From positions 8,386,899 through 8,450,898 of the forward strand of contig OZ005694.1 of assembly GCA_963930775.1 (NCBI GenBank): a DNA stretch of 64,000 nucleotides, in the 5' to 3' direction. Positions within the stretch are counted from its first letter, which is position 1. The number at the start of each line of letters is the position of its first letter. Of the stretch, positions 47,921-61,366 are shown one piece after another. The position numbers were made by a program, and so were the translations under genes. This DNA is from Cliona cf. orientalis (lineage: Eukaryota; Porifera; Demospongiae; Clionaida; Clionaidae). The notes under the pieces were generated by a model that had not been told where the DNA came from, did not search any database, and worked only from the letters and a program-made list of their open reading frames with translations.

Positions 47921-50482
47921 GGGAGGGGAGGGCGAGGGAGAGAGAGAAAGAAAGAGAGAATATGAAGTACATGAACATCACTCTCATTGATACACCCTTA
48001 CTCATGATAATATTATGGATAAACCCACACACACACACACACGCTCACAGAGTAACGCTTCACTGCCCTTTAATGTAGTGTGTGACTGTCCAATTTGTCT
48101 TTGTTCTGCATGCCCACCTTCCTTCCTCTGTCTTCTTGTCTGATGCGTTGTTTTTGTCGATGGTCTGAGCATTTTTCAACACTTCACACATACAATTCAT
48201 TCATACGTGCATGTGTGTATAGAGATGGAGGGAAAGAAAGGGAGGAGGGGAGAGGAAAGAGAGAGATGGGTGAAAAGGGAAAGAGGGAGAGAGAGAGAGA
48301 GGGGTGTGGAGAGAGGGAGAGAGAGAAACAGAGAGAGGAGGGGGTAGATGAAATAGCATTTTTTTTATCTTGGTCAGCTGCATCCTGGCCATCAAGGAAG
48401 TGTTCCCCCTCAGGATTCTCTTTGTAGGCACACTAATATAATATAATTTTGCACACACTAGGGGCACAACATCTGGACTCCATGCATTGCAATTAGTATC
48501 AGATTAAACACTCTACATGTATTTCAAGAATAGATCTTTACTGCAGTTTTATGTTTGTCATTGTTAGAATGGCATACTCCATTGATTTTGTTTATTATTC
48601 AGGTTGATGCCCCCTGTATGTTGCGAAAAGGCCTGCCCCGGGCTTTTCCCGGGCTCGATGAGGTCAAAGGTGAAAGCATCAAGGAGGGGACTCAGTACAG
48701 GAGCCGAGTGTTTCAGGCTCCGGCCTCCCTTGTGCAAGGTCAGCACATCATCATTATGTAACCTGATCTAGTTACCCATAGTTGTGTCACTGGATGACTC
48801 AACATTGTATGGAAGTGCTTCTTCATCTTAATGCTTGTATTTACAATGTACTTGTATGTGTGCGTGCATGCATGCATATTACACATAACTACCGTAAATC
48901 TTAAGACTAAAAGGCTTTTAGTTCAGTATCATGTACACAAATACAGCATACGTGCATGCACATAATTGTCTATGCCTGAACCAGTACCAAGTGCTTGGGA
49001 TGATTTCTCCCATACATACATACATACAGTGTACATACATGTACATGTACATGCATGTATACATGTATACATACACTGTACATTGTACACATGACAAATT
49101 ATAGAAAATGAGTTCTATTAATTGTAATTATATTGAGGTAAAAGTATACATACATATACTTCTACGTGTACACATGTACAAGAATAATTAAATTTGCTGA
49201 TAATTATAGTTTACATGTTACAGTACATTACGCACATGTATACATGTATACATATCTATACAGAGGTGCAGCTATACGTGAGCAAGCCATCCATCATGTA
49301 CCCCACTTCAGCCGTGGGTCCCGATATGTCGTCCTACAGTGGGGTAAGCTATCATTAGAAGTATCAGTCCATACGTACGTTCGTGTTTGCCTTTCATCTC
49401 TCTCTATGTCTCTCTCTTTTCTTGATCATTTCTTTTCTCCCAATTGAGTCAAGTTGTTTTGTACAAAACTAACCGGTGTGTGTTTATGCAGCATATGGCC
49501 GCCATGCAAATGTCTTCTGCTGCATACGCACAGACAAGCAACGGACCTACAGGTATGTGTACATGTACATGTGCATGTGCATACATGTGTACAGGCGAGT
49601 GTATGGGGGTATGTGTGTGTGTGTGTGAGTGAGTGAGTGAGTAGAGTGAGTGTGTGGGTGTAGTGGTGTGCATTATCTGGAATCGGAACTGGAACTTTAT
49701 AGTTCTCGTGTGAGTGTCATATGTTACTAAACATTGGCCATAAATGATTTTACAACTTGGCACTTTTCAGGCTACAACTATGTGATGGCAGGGGGATCCA
49801 TGCATTCCCCCTCAAGCATCAGAATGAAGCCAGAGCCTGTAGTGGACCCCCTCGACCACATAGGGGGAAGTCCCTCTTCGTCAGACACAGCCTCCCCTTA
49901 CAACTATTCCAACTACGATGGGCTTCACAATGGGGGTGGAGCTACTATGGTGGCCCCGCCCATGATCACTGACAGTCCCGGTGAGTGTACTACAATGTAT
50001 CTTACGTAATGGAAGCGTATATTATCTTCGGAGATGCCTTAATTTTGTTTTGCATTCAGAGAGGGGTCTAAAAAGCTTTTGTTTCAGAGAAACGAGTATT
50101 GCATTAATTATTGCCGAATGCTATGATAGTGCATTCTGAAAGTGGATATTTAAGCCAAGGATAATTGAAGTATCATTTGTTTCTCCTATTGTGCCCCCTC
50201 CTCTCCCATACTCTTCCAGTTGCCGCTAGCGATGTCATCTCCGTTGGCAACGGCTACCACTCCCCCTACAATAGGGGTCCGAGTCCGTATTCCATGGAGA
50301 GTACGAGCCCCGCCCACACACAGACGACGGCCTATGCCCAGCAACAGGCGGCACAGCAGATGCTGCAGGTGAGCAGAGAGAGAGAGAGAGATATTTTATT
50401 TTGTTAGCTTGAGGGTCAGATTTTTGGTGATATTTTGGTATAACCATTAAATTTTGCTTTCTCATTGACAAAGGAGGGAGGT

Positions 50483-50579
<97 letters not shown>

Positions 50580-53176
50580 GAGGAGGGAGGGAAGAGAAGA
50601 GTGGTGGGGGGAGGCCATTAAAGTATATATACTTGCACAGTTGTAAAGGTTCCCTCACAATAGACCCACTATCAACTGCCCACTTACAGTCCTGGACCTT
50701 CACATGCTAATTTTATTTATCATCAAAAGCCCTAAGAAGAACTCGTGTCTACTCTAGCTTTGCTCAACAATGCCTGGAATGTGTCTACCCGTTGTAGTGT
50801 GTGGGTGGGAATGGCTCAAAAAATTACCTACATGTAAATTACAATGGTATGGGTACTGTATTATTATAATAATGACATTGCCTGCTGGGCATGAGCCTGA
50901 TTAAGTTGGGGTCTTTGATGCACAGGTGTGCCCTGGTCACATGGCTCCTGCATGACAACCGATCAGTTCCGGAAATCTAATTCAATTTTTAGGCGCTGCC
51001 AAACCCAATTGACCCGAGTGTACATGTACACGTGCGTGGCCAAAAAGCATAATTTTCTGAAGGCCTTTTGTAGCGAAAGATTGGCCTGACTCTCCTATTA
51101 TAGTATCAAGATTAAAAGGAGGTGTTTCAATGTCATGTATATTATAGTTCTGGAACCTACATAATAATATAAAATTTGATGCTATTTGCTGCCAAATTAG
51201 CATTAATTTTATTTCTTGCATTTGGACATTGTGAATTGTACTTTTAAAGCTACTTTATAGTTGGCAAGTGCTAATGTACTCTTGGTATTGGCTGTGGTGG
51301 TATAAAGCAGTGCTAGCTACAGTAGCTAAGATTCATGAGCAGTGGCTCTCATGTACAAAGTCTCAAAATTTGTTTATGGAAAAAAATTATAAGTGGGGAT
51401 TGAACCAATAGCTAGTGCTAGAATTCGCATACTTAACTTTTCAGATGTATACTCATAGACACTCCACTGTATAAATATTCTAGTAACAATGATATCGTTC
51501 TATATTTAGGTGCCTACGTCTGCCGGAGTTGGTGAGGTGGACGGCTGGTCCAACGGGAGCAGCCATAACTCGCCGCGGTACTCCCCCGATCCAACCTACC
51601 CTCAGGATATGGTGAGCTAACAACTGAACAGATTACATGTACATGTACCTGTAGCTATACGAAAATCCAGGGTTTATTTCAGGAGGCATAGCAGCAAACT
51701 TCAAGGGGGCACTCCCATATTGATATAGGGAACGCCAATTTTCAAGGGGGGGGGGTGAAGGCACCCCCTGGCCCCCTGAAATAAACCCTGTAAACCAAAA
51801 GGAGGAGGGGGTAACCTTCCCATTGGCTGCCTACTCAGGCAAACCTAACCTGGTCTAGAGGATAAAGAATAATTACAATTTCATGGAGATGGAAGGGAAT
51901 TATGTTGCCAAAGTGGAGAGGGGGGCACCTTTAGCTGATTATCAAGGGCTTATAAGGCCTTGCTATTGGAAGAGTATATATTGCTATTGGTAGGGTAAGC
52001 ATTGAAAAGTTCTTGCATAAATACAGGGGAAATGCTTGGAAGTAATGATGGGAATGATTTTCTTTACCAAAAGCGGTTTTTTGTGCAGTTTCACTAACAT
52101 GCATCAATTGTAGTGATAGTACATCACTCTTCATGCATGTACATGTATACTCAGCTACTGAGAGTAAGTTATTACTACACTACACTGTATATACTAGTAG
52201 AAGCTCATAGTAGAGTAGACCCCTTGCAGACTTTTTGTTCCCATCATGGGCTCAAGATTATTATTCTTACACAAAGTTCCCCTGCACAAATCCCTCAAAA
52301 TGATTTTCACTACCAAGTGTGTCATCATTATACTCTTAAGCTTGGTACTGTACAGTTTGCTATAATATCATCATCTTGGTGCCGGCCATGACATGATGTG
52401 CATATATTATAGTTCATGTATGGTACAGATTAGTCCATACCAGGAAAATGTTCCAATAGCTGGCTGTGAAAGATCTTAAATTTACATAAACTGTTCACTT
52501 AGTTTGTCAGTTACGAAATATAATAGATACATAGTTGGCAAAGTGGGATGGGGGGGGGGGGGGTGGGGATACATTACGAGTATTAAGACAGGTGGTCCTC
52601 AAGCCACAGCTCAGCGCATGCTTAGTTACGAACTGAACTTTCCATTGCGCTACTTTAGAAGGACATCTTCCATCCATGTGTGTGTATGTATGACTGTAGA
52701 AGAGCATTAAATTTAGTCATAACAAGTAACACAAAACCTTTGTAGTTGCCAAAGAAGTGGTACGCAGGTGTGCACGTACAAGTGTGTGTGTGTGTGTGTG
52801 TATCGGAAACAAAGCGATAGTGTACATGTACATGTACGTGGTGCAGTGTATATTATACATACAGGATGTACACAATAATATTATTGCAATAGTAACTATG
52901 GTGGGTATATTATTGTACGTATGGTATTATAACTGTATGTACATGTATTTGGTGTACTTGGCATGTATCCTGATATCACCGAGGAAGGGTCTGATTGTAA
53001 CGAGCGTCCTGTCTGCTCGGCCAATTTGATCCTGTTTTGACATGGTTTCTGTGCTGGTTGCCATGTTTGAGTTTATTTGATACTGGAGCTCTCTCTGTAT
53101 ATGGCATTCCTGAACTAGTTTTAGTCATGCCTCTTGAGGAAGGTCACCTCTCTCTCCCTCTCTCTCTCTCTCTTTC

Positions 53177-53216
<40 letters not shown>

Positions 53217-56200
53217 TCTCTCTTTCCCTCGTCTCTCTCTCTCCCTCTCATGCTAATGCGATAACTTTACCTAGTAAATATTTATGATGCAAGGGGTACT
53301 CAAACACAAACCCTATCACTCCCATTGAGTACTATAAAGGGGGAAGCCCTGCTCGTTATTGAGGAAACAGTTGTACCGCTTCTGTTCATAACTCATGAAA
53401 CCGTCCCTGGTCTTCATCTTGGCTTCATGGCGTTCAATAGAGATAGGTGCTTGTTTATGCAACTGAGCTATAGCTTGCAATTCTTGTTAGATGACAAGTG
53501 GACAGATCACTTAGAAATAGTGTGTAAATTGCAACAATTATGTGATGTGTAGTGTGCATGTAAGTGTAGGATCATGTTGCCTACTGCTACTTACTGTATA
53601 GCCAGAAATATTGGTGGGAATTAAATTTGGCGGTTGAGCCCGAAATCGCCATTGCAAGAATATTAGCGGATTTAAAGTAAATTTGGCAGTTTGGTATGGG
53701 ATCGCCATACGTATTAAATTTGGTGGAGACCACCAAACCACCAAATTTTCCGGCTATACGGTAATATCAATATTATGCGGCAGTCGTACATGTGCGTAGA
53801 TAGAGAGATCTACACTATTTCTGTCACTTTTTGATGACTTTGCAATGCCGTAACTTAGTTAATAAGGGGCAGTCCAGAAGCCTCAAAATTATGCTGAAAG
53901 AGTGGCCCTAAAATATTTGAGGCAGGAAATTCTAATTATGCTAATTAAATTTTAAGATAATGAATGACATATAGTACATGGATAATGAATGACATATAGT
54001 ACATGTACATGTGCACACGCTTGCTCGCTCACTTGCTTGACCCCGCCCATCTACTCACAGAGTCAGCAGCCCCTGAGCCCTCCAATGATGGTGCCTTCTC
54101 AGCTCAGCCCCGGACCCAACCAGCAAGTACAAGGTACAGTTACCACACTGTGTGCTATTCATGTATGCATGTACATTGATTCGTGTAAAATTTGACATTA
54201 GTCATGTCAAGGGCATATCGAGCCGCCGCTCGATACGCCCTTGGTCATGTATGCTGTGCTGGTGTACATTTTGTGGTTTAGGTTTACATTGTACATGTAC
54301 TACATGTACATGCCTTGTGTACATGTATGCAAATACAAATTTAAAAATGCAAGTTAGGTCAGCTGAGTCTAAGTGTCTAATTTTTGTATACAAAAAGCTA
54401 AGAAGCTCCTAGGCAATCAGCATGTACATGCACATCTACATGTATAATTATTATTCCAGCATGAAGGGTGAAGATATCCTTTATGATGACCCAACCCCTT
54501 CCCATAGCTGGCAAATTGCCTGTAAAATATAAAAACTTTGGTTGCTGGGTAACTACCAACAAATTATCATGCGAGAGAACTTTCCATAATATAGGAACAT
54601 TATGCTGGTATCTAGGGGGCATTGCTAGGATAAGGGTCATAAAGTATCATTCCATTCTTGCTGGTATCTAGGGACAGAGATGTCACAGGGATAGGGGTAA
54701 TAAAAGAATCATTTGTATCTAGGGATATGTTGCAATGGATAAGGGTCACCCCAGTAGAAGTATGCGCGTTCGAAGACAAACCAGTGCAATCTGTACATGT
54801 AAATTGGGCTCCATTCACAGTATCTATGGAGACCTGTAATAGATCAAAGAGAGGGGTGAAGGGTTAGTGGTCATTTTGCATGCCGTAGTGGTGTCCTAGC
54901 AACTGTGCGGCCTGTTGGTTGTCATGCGCGCGCACTTGCGCCCATGCGGCGCCATCATAATATCAATATCATCAGATAATAATGACGAAGCCAGCAATAT
55001 GCACACGCTTGTATGTAGTGTGAGTTCCAATAATAATACAGCCTTGTTATGGGTATAGGTACTGTACTCTATGCATGTGTACTATGTATGGTTACACTTA
55101 AGTGTATTCATAACGCACACTTGTGCGGTGTTGTTGCTGTGAATACACACACACGCGGGCACACACACAACTATGGGTTAGTTGCAGTTCCAATACGTGG
55201 AATAACTGATGTTTATAAGGCAGCTGCCAGATCAGACTGGGCTCATTTTGCACACAGTCAGGTAGTTGCTGCGTAGCTAGCTGCTGAAGATAGCCAGCCA
55301 GTTTTTAGCTTAGCCTAAAGCTGTACAGCTACAGTCAAATTTATATACATATGTGTCACTATGGTTATTACAGTACTCGTGGATGTGAAGGCCTACCCAG
55401 ACCAGAGCCCTCTTGAGGTAAGATATGATAAATAATGCTTATAACAGGAGCACATAATAATAATAATTATGCTCTTGATGATTTTAATACACTTGATTAC
55501 CTTTGGTTGTTATGTGGAATGGATGAGTGGGCTGCAATAACATTGACATTGGAATGGAGTATGTATTAAAAGCCAGTGTATGTGTGTGTGTGGAGAGAGA
55601 GAGAGAGAGTGAGAGGGGGGAGGGGTTGGGGAGCAAATTGAATTAGCAATAATATTGTATACTACGATTATAGTGTACTCTCCTAGGGCATCTATTGAAT
55701 GGTTGGCTTGGCACATGATAGCCTCAGGCATTGGCAGCGTCATACTTGTTAATAATCTAGATAGTAGTTATTGAGTAGTGGCTTTGCAATTACTCGAGTG
55801 TTGGTACTTTCCACGGTTGGCTACTGAACGTGAACCAAACGCCTTAATGCTGGCCATGCATGAGAGCTGTTACTACTAGCTAGCTAGCTAGCTAGCTACA
55901 GTATCGTTGGGGTTAACAGAAAAATAAACTTGTACTGTTCCCGACAGTATTTCATGCTGAGATTATAGTGCATGATGGGATTATAAGAGAGTGGCGGTGA
56001 CTGTGTTTTGGGGCATGACCGCTTTTCCCTCTGCGCTTGCTTGCTTGCATCCTGTCTTTCCGTCCTGTTTTTCCTGCCCGATAGAGCTGTCCTTGGCATG
56101 AAGTGGCTACCTTTGTAGTCGTCGTTTGGCTAACTGGGTTTCTTGAAACTACAAAATTTAGTAATAATATCCTTTGATCAGTAACTTAAATCTTTACTGG

Positions 56201-56584
56201 CACATGATAATTCATCCTCTCTCTCTTTCTCTCTCCCCTCTTTCTCTCTCCCTCCCTCCCTCTCTCTCCCTCTCTTTCTCTCTCCCTCCCTCTCCTCTCT
56301 CTCTCCTTCCTCCCCTCTCCTCTCAGGGTGGAGGTCAGCTAGCCTTGCTGTTCAGTGGTCAGCTTCCTCCCGGTCCAAAGTGGCTTAGCTTCATCTCTCA
56401 GACTCGGCCCGAATATGTCCACCAGGTGGAGGCCATCGAGAATAATGCCGTAGCCCTCACCACCATCATACCTAGTAAGTCCTCAATGCACAATCTCCTG
56501 AAATATTATTATAAATTTTCTGAGATACTGCTGTCCATATCCCCATACACATATATATCTAGAAGTACTCTATTGCCTCGTACC

Positions 56585-56657
<73 letters not shown>

Positions 56658-59600
56658 TCTAAGCAAAGTATAAATTATTTTGCAGTGATAGTTGGGAAAG
56701 GCCTTGGAGACGAGGCTACATGTACATGTGTATGTGTACTAATACTTCACTAGTTCTTCCATATGAGTCGATCAGGATACTGACTCACATGGTCACATGA
56801 CTTGCGTAGTACAGACATGCCATGGTCACATGGCAGTACACTTCATTCATGAACTGGATCCTTTCCTGTACACGAAGGAATGTGATCACATGCTACTATT
56901 ACGTACGTACCTTTAGTTAATGCAGGGTTTTTTCGTGAAAAAAATTTCATGGCTTGAGAGATCGAATCCACAACTATAGCATGCTAGTTAGGCCTAGCTA
57001 CCAGTAAGCCCTTATTGCTGGAACACTCGTGTAAATTTATTATACAGAGTGATGACCTCAAATAGTTGTTATGATTGTGCATGTCATTATGATAATGACT
57101 CATTAATAGTTATGAGAGTGTGCTCTCTAGCTCTCTGTGCCAGCTACACAATCATGTATCTGTATAATATACACTATAGTGTAGCTAGCTACATGTGTAT
57201 ATTATTGGATTGTACCTTTTATGTGTAGTAACAGAGGTGGTTTCAGTTCCCATTCTTAGTTCATCAGGAGTCAGCTCTCACCACCAGCCCCACACAGACA
57301 GTATGCCTCAACAACAGCACAATGTCATAATCTTACATCTAGCTGTTACTTAATGGTTATAATAATATATCCTAGGCCGCTCTGTACCTGCTAGAGACTA
57401 TATATATAGTATTGATGTTTCTCTATATTGGAGAATATTCTGTCACTAGTTACCTAGGTAACATCTAACAAATATGCATGCGGAGTCATATGCTGTAGAT
57501 GTATGTCACAGAGGTAGAATAGAAGTGAGGGCGAAGGTTGATTGCCATTCTATGCCACTGTCTATAATTATTATAAAACGTTATTATGCAGTTGGCTATC
57601 TGCTGCATGATCTAACTTACATGTACACCATCCTAGTGTTTATATCATGCGTTATGTTGTTATGTGTAATGTTGTTATGTGTAGGGGTGCCCACTGTATG
57701 GTCTCTTAGTGCTTGTATCATTCAGTTGTACTTGCAGTTCCTGCCCTTTGAAAAGATGACCATCCTTGAACCTTGAACCTTAAACCTTAAAATTACAGTC
57801 TGCAATTGGAGAGATAGAAATTAAACTAAGCAACTATTATTGCAGTCTAGGTTGATTTCATGAGCTGATCAGCATGTACGTGTCCGTAGCTAGGCAGCTC
57901 TGTATAGTGTACCTTGACCCTTGTGTTTTGTTTGTGTTCGAGTGTATAATTACACTGAAAGTGCCCAAGTTATCATAACCAATAGCATCCCTATTATACA
58001 TGTAGAAACTGACAGTGTGTTCTTTTACGTGTACTAACATGTATTCATTGCATTGAGCATTTGGATAGTATCCCATAATATTATTATGAACTGAACTGTC
58101 GTTTAGCGTACTACCTACATGTACAGTACAACGTACGGTGTGTATTATGTTCAGTTCTAAAATGTACAGAGCATCCTGTCCTGGTACCGTACAAACAGCC
58201 ATTCGCAATCGTGTTAATTAGATGCTTGAATTTTGGGACCAAATTAAAATAAATGTACGATAACGTAGCACTAGTACATGTACCTGCAAAATAATTAATA
58301 CGCACATACATACACACTACTGTTTATGTGTATCCAATTTTTTATGCTATGCCGCCATCATTTTTTTTTTTTCACAGAACATGACATCCCGGAGACCATG
58401 AATCTCCAGGTGGTGTGTGGGGGTCAGGTGATCGCTTCAACGGAGTTCACCTACTTTGCCAACACCCAGTACCACAGTGACCTTCTCTTCCAGTACCTCA
58501 CCCAAACCTTCCCTACCTACTTTCCAGACGTGGGCGCGGGGGGAATGGGCGGAGCCATGGGTCCAGACGGGAGCGACGGCGGCTACGGGGGCGCGGGCGG
58601 AGGGGGGTACTATGGCGGAAACATCCCCTCCACCTCCTACAGTCTCCTCCTCGGGGCATGCCGACTCGGAATTGAGCCGCTCATCTTTGCCACCCTGGAG
58701 CTGCCCAGCATGGCCCCCATCAGCCGCGCTCAGCTGACCAAAGCTAAGGAGCTAGCCGAAGAGCACGGACACTTGAATGCCGCCAAGGTCCTGGGGATCA
58801 TCTGTGAACTGCCAACTGTCACGGTGAAAGGTGGACCGGCGGGACAGGAGGCCACGACGGAGCAGATCTTGGCCAACGAGAAGAGCAAGGAGGCTCTCCA
58901 GGGACTGGATAATGTCAAGGATAACCTCAAAGGTAAGGGTCGGTTATTGTGCGATTACATCATCGTAAATACGTAGCCTGTTTCAGATATGTATCAGGGT
59001 CACAAAAACGATAGCCCCCAGATGTTGTAGAGATACCATATAGCCGGAAAAAGTGGCAGTTTGTCTTGCGACTGCCAAAAATAATAATATCATCTATCTT
59101 TGATATTTTCTTACTTTGCAGCTGCCGGGCAGAAGATCCTCGACCACCTCGCCAAGATCCAGAAGATGGAGCAGAGGGTGAAGGACCAGGAGGAGAGGGA
59201 CAGTGCCACCTCTAGCCCCGCCCACCAGCCGTCCATCGAGAGGAGCGACTCCTCCTCTAGCGAGACGCGACGTCGTCACAGCGCCAACAGGCTCCAGCGC
59301 CAGGACGTCTCCGTCAGAGAAGGTATGGGAAAATTATCAATATAATTATTAATTTTAGTCAGGATTACATCCAAATCTGTATTGATGGTGTGCTAAAAAG
59401 TGCACAATAATCTTCAGTGGTCTTGGTCTCGCAATGACCTGCTGCCACTTTAAAAGTTTACCAGTAAAGATACTGGTAATGTGGTTCCTGAACTGTGAAA
59501 TGGAATTAAGCTACATGTAGTTAGGTAAGGGAATCGATCCAAGACACCTCAATACCACATGTATGATGACAGTGCGAAGGAAATGATAGTTAGTTTTTGT

Positions 59601-61303
59601 TTACGTGATAGTTGGTATACAATAGTGGGATAGGGTGAGATTGTTTTTTTTGTTGTTGTTGTTGGGGGGGGGGGAGGATGGAGAAGTGCTTGGGAACTAC
59701 GAAGGGATGTTGATCACAGCTCTGGGAAGCTGTCTGGTGTCAAAAAGCATCAAGTGGGGGGGGGGGGGTACCAATGTCCGGAAGTTAGCTCCAATTAGCA
59801 CATGTAAGTATTCGTCGGAGGGGAAGAAGAGTGTACTTATCAGGAAAGGTCTGTATATCCTGATACCCTTGAGAGAAATATTATTATTACAGTGAAGTAC
59901 CTGTTTACTTCCCGCACTGCAAATTAGTGGTTTGTGTGTATGAGATAATAGTTTACATTGTGTGGATGCATCTTCATGTAGCTATAGGGACGTAGTTACG
60001 AGCGATAATCCCCTCGTCTCTCTCTCTCTCTCTCTCTCCCTCCCTCCCTTTCTCTCTTTTTCTCTCTCACTCACTTTCTGTCTCAGAAGATGAACCTCCA
60101 CAGACTGCCAGCGGTGGGGTAGACGAGCTTACCCCTCCTGTCCAGATCCACAGCCGAGCGTCTATCTCAGAACAGGACGACCAGCTCCCCCCACTCCGCC
60201 CAACCAGGTCCCTCAAGTCCAGGTCCGCAGGCGGAGCCATGGGGCAGAGGAAGATGCTCGTGGCCTCGTACTCGGACGCTGCTGACTCGGCTGTTTCCAT
60301 GGTGAGTTGGCATGTGGTCGTGCAGTATTTCTCAGGAATTGTAATCTGTTGAGTGCGTGACATTTTTGGCGGTCTAAACATAGCCAGTCTATTGGTTTTG
60401 ACTGGTTCTTAGTAGTTTCAAACCTTTTAATTTAGAAATAGGTACATTTTAGGTAGTGGCTATAAGGAATTTGTAGCAATTGGTCCATATTGAAATGACT
60501 CTGTGTGTGTGCTAGCTTGACCTAAGCTGATCATTTTCTGTGGGAGTCACTGATTCAACTTGTTACCTCCTTTGTTAATTTGCTCCTTATTCAGTCGTTT
60601 GACCATGACCTGGAGCAGGAGATGATTCGTCGAGGCAGCGCTAGCCTCGTCTCATCTGGTCTCTACTCCTTCAACAGCTCTGTCTCACAGCAGCTGCTCA
60701 GCATCACCATTCAGGCACAGGAGGGAGAGACATGTAAGACTCCAAGCTGAAGAGAGGAAGATTGGAGAGAGAGAAAGAGGGAGAGAGGGGGAGAGATAGA
60801 GAGGGAGAGAGGGGGGAGGGAGAGGGCAATACAAGTCTACTAAAAGATATTATATTTGCATGTTTGTCCTGGGATGGCATGATTATACATGTAGATGTAA
60901 AAATTTTATTTCTTTGGGTTTGTTATCAATTGTCCAGCTGTACTGCAACTATAGCATCTGTTTTTGGTATTGAGTGGCTCAGTACAGTATTATAACAATA
61001 CCCATAATGGCATGTGGCAGTGTCATATTGATGCTGATAGTATTCATTGTGGTAAGGGGACCTAAGCAGGAAACTGCAACTAAGCTGTTTGTCCAGCAAT
61101 GAATATCAGTGTGTGGGTGTACAGTGGTGATCTTGTTCTCAAATTTGGCTGACACCATGAGCATGAATGTGGAATAGCAACCAATGCCATAATTATACAT
61201 ATATATTCCATATGCATGTGTAGAGGAATGTGATCTAGCTTATTCATAGCTGAGCTACAGTGTCAGTTGAAGTTGCAATGGATGACTATATTTATTTTTC
61301 CAT

Positions 61304-61366
<63 letters not shown>

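Noticed and set aside
51391-51470. tRNA-like or tRNA-derived SINE stretch (minus-strand GGTTCAATCC)
   Set aside because: Only a B-box-like word; no cloverleaf, no A box at the right distance, no terminator.
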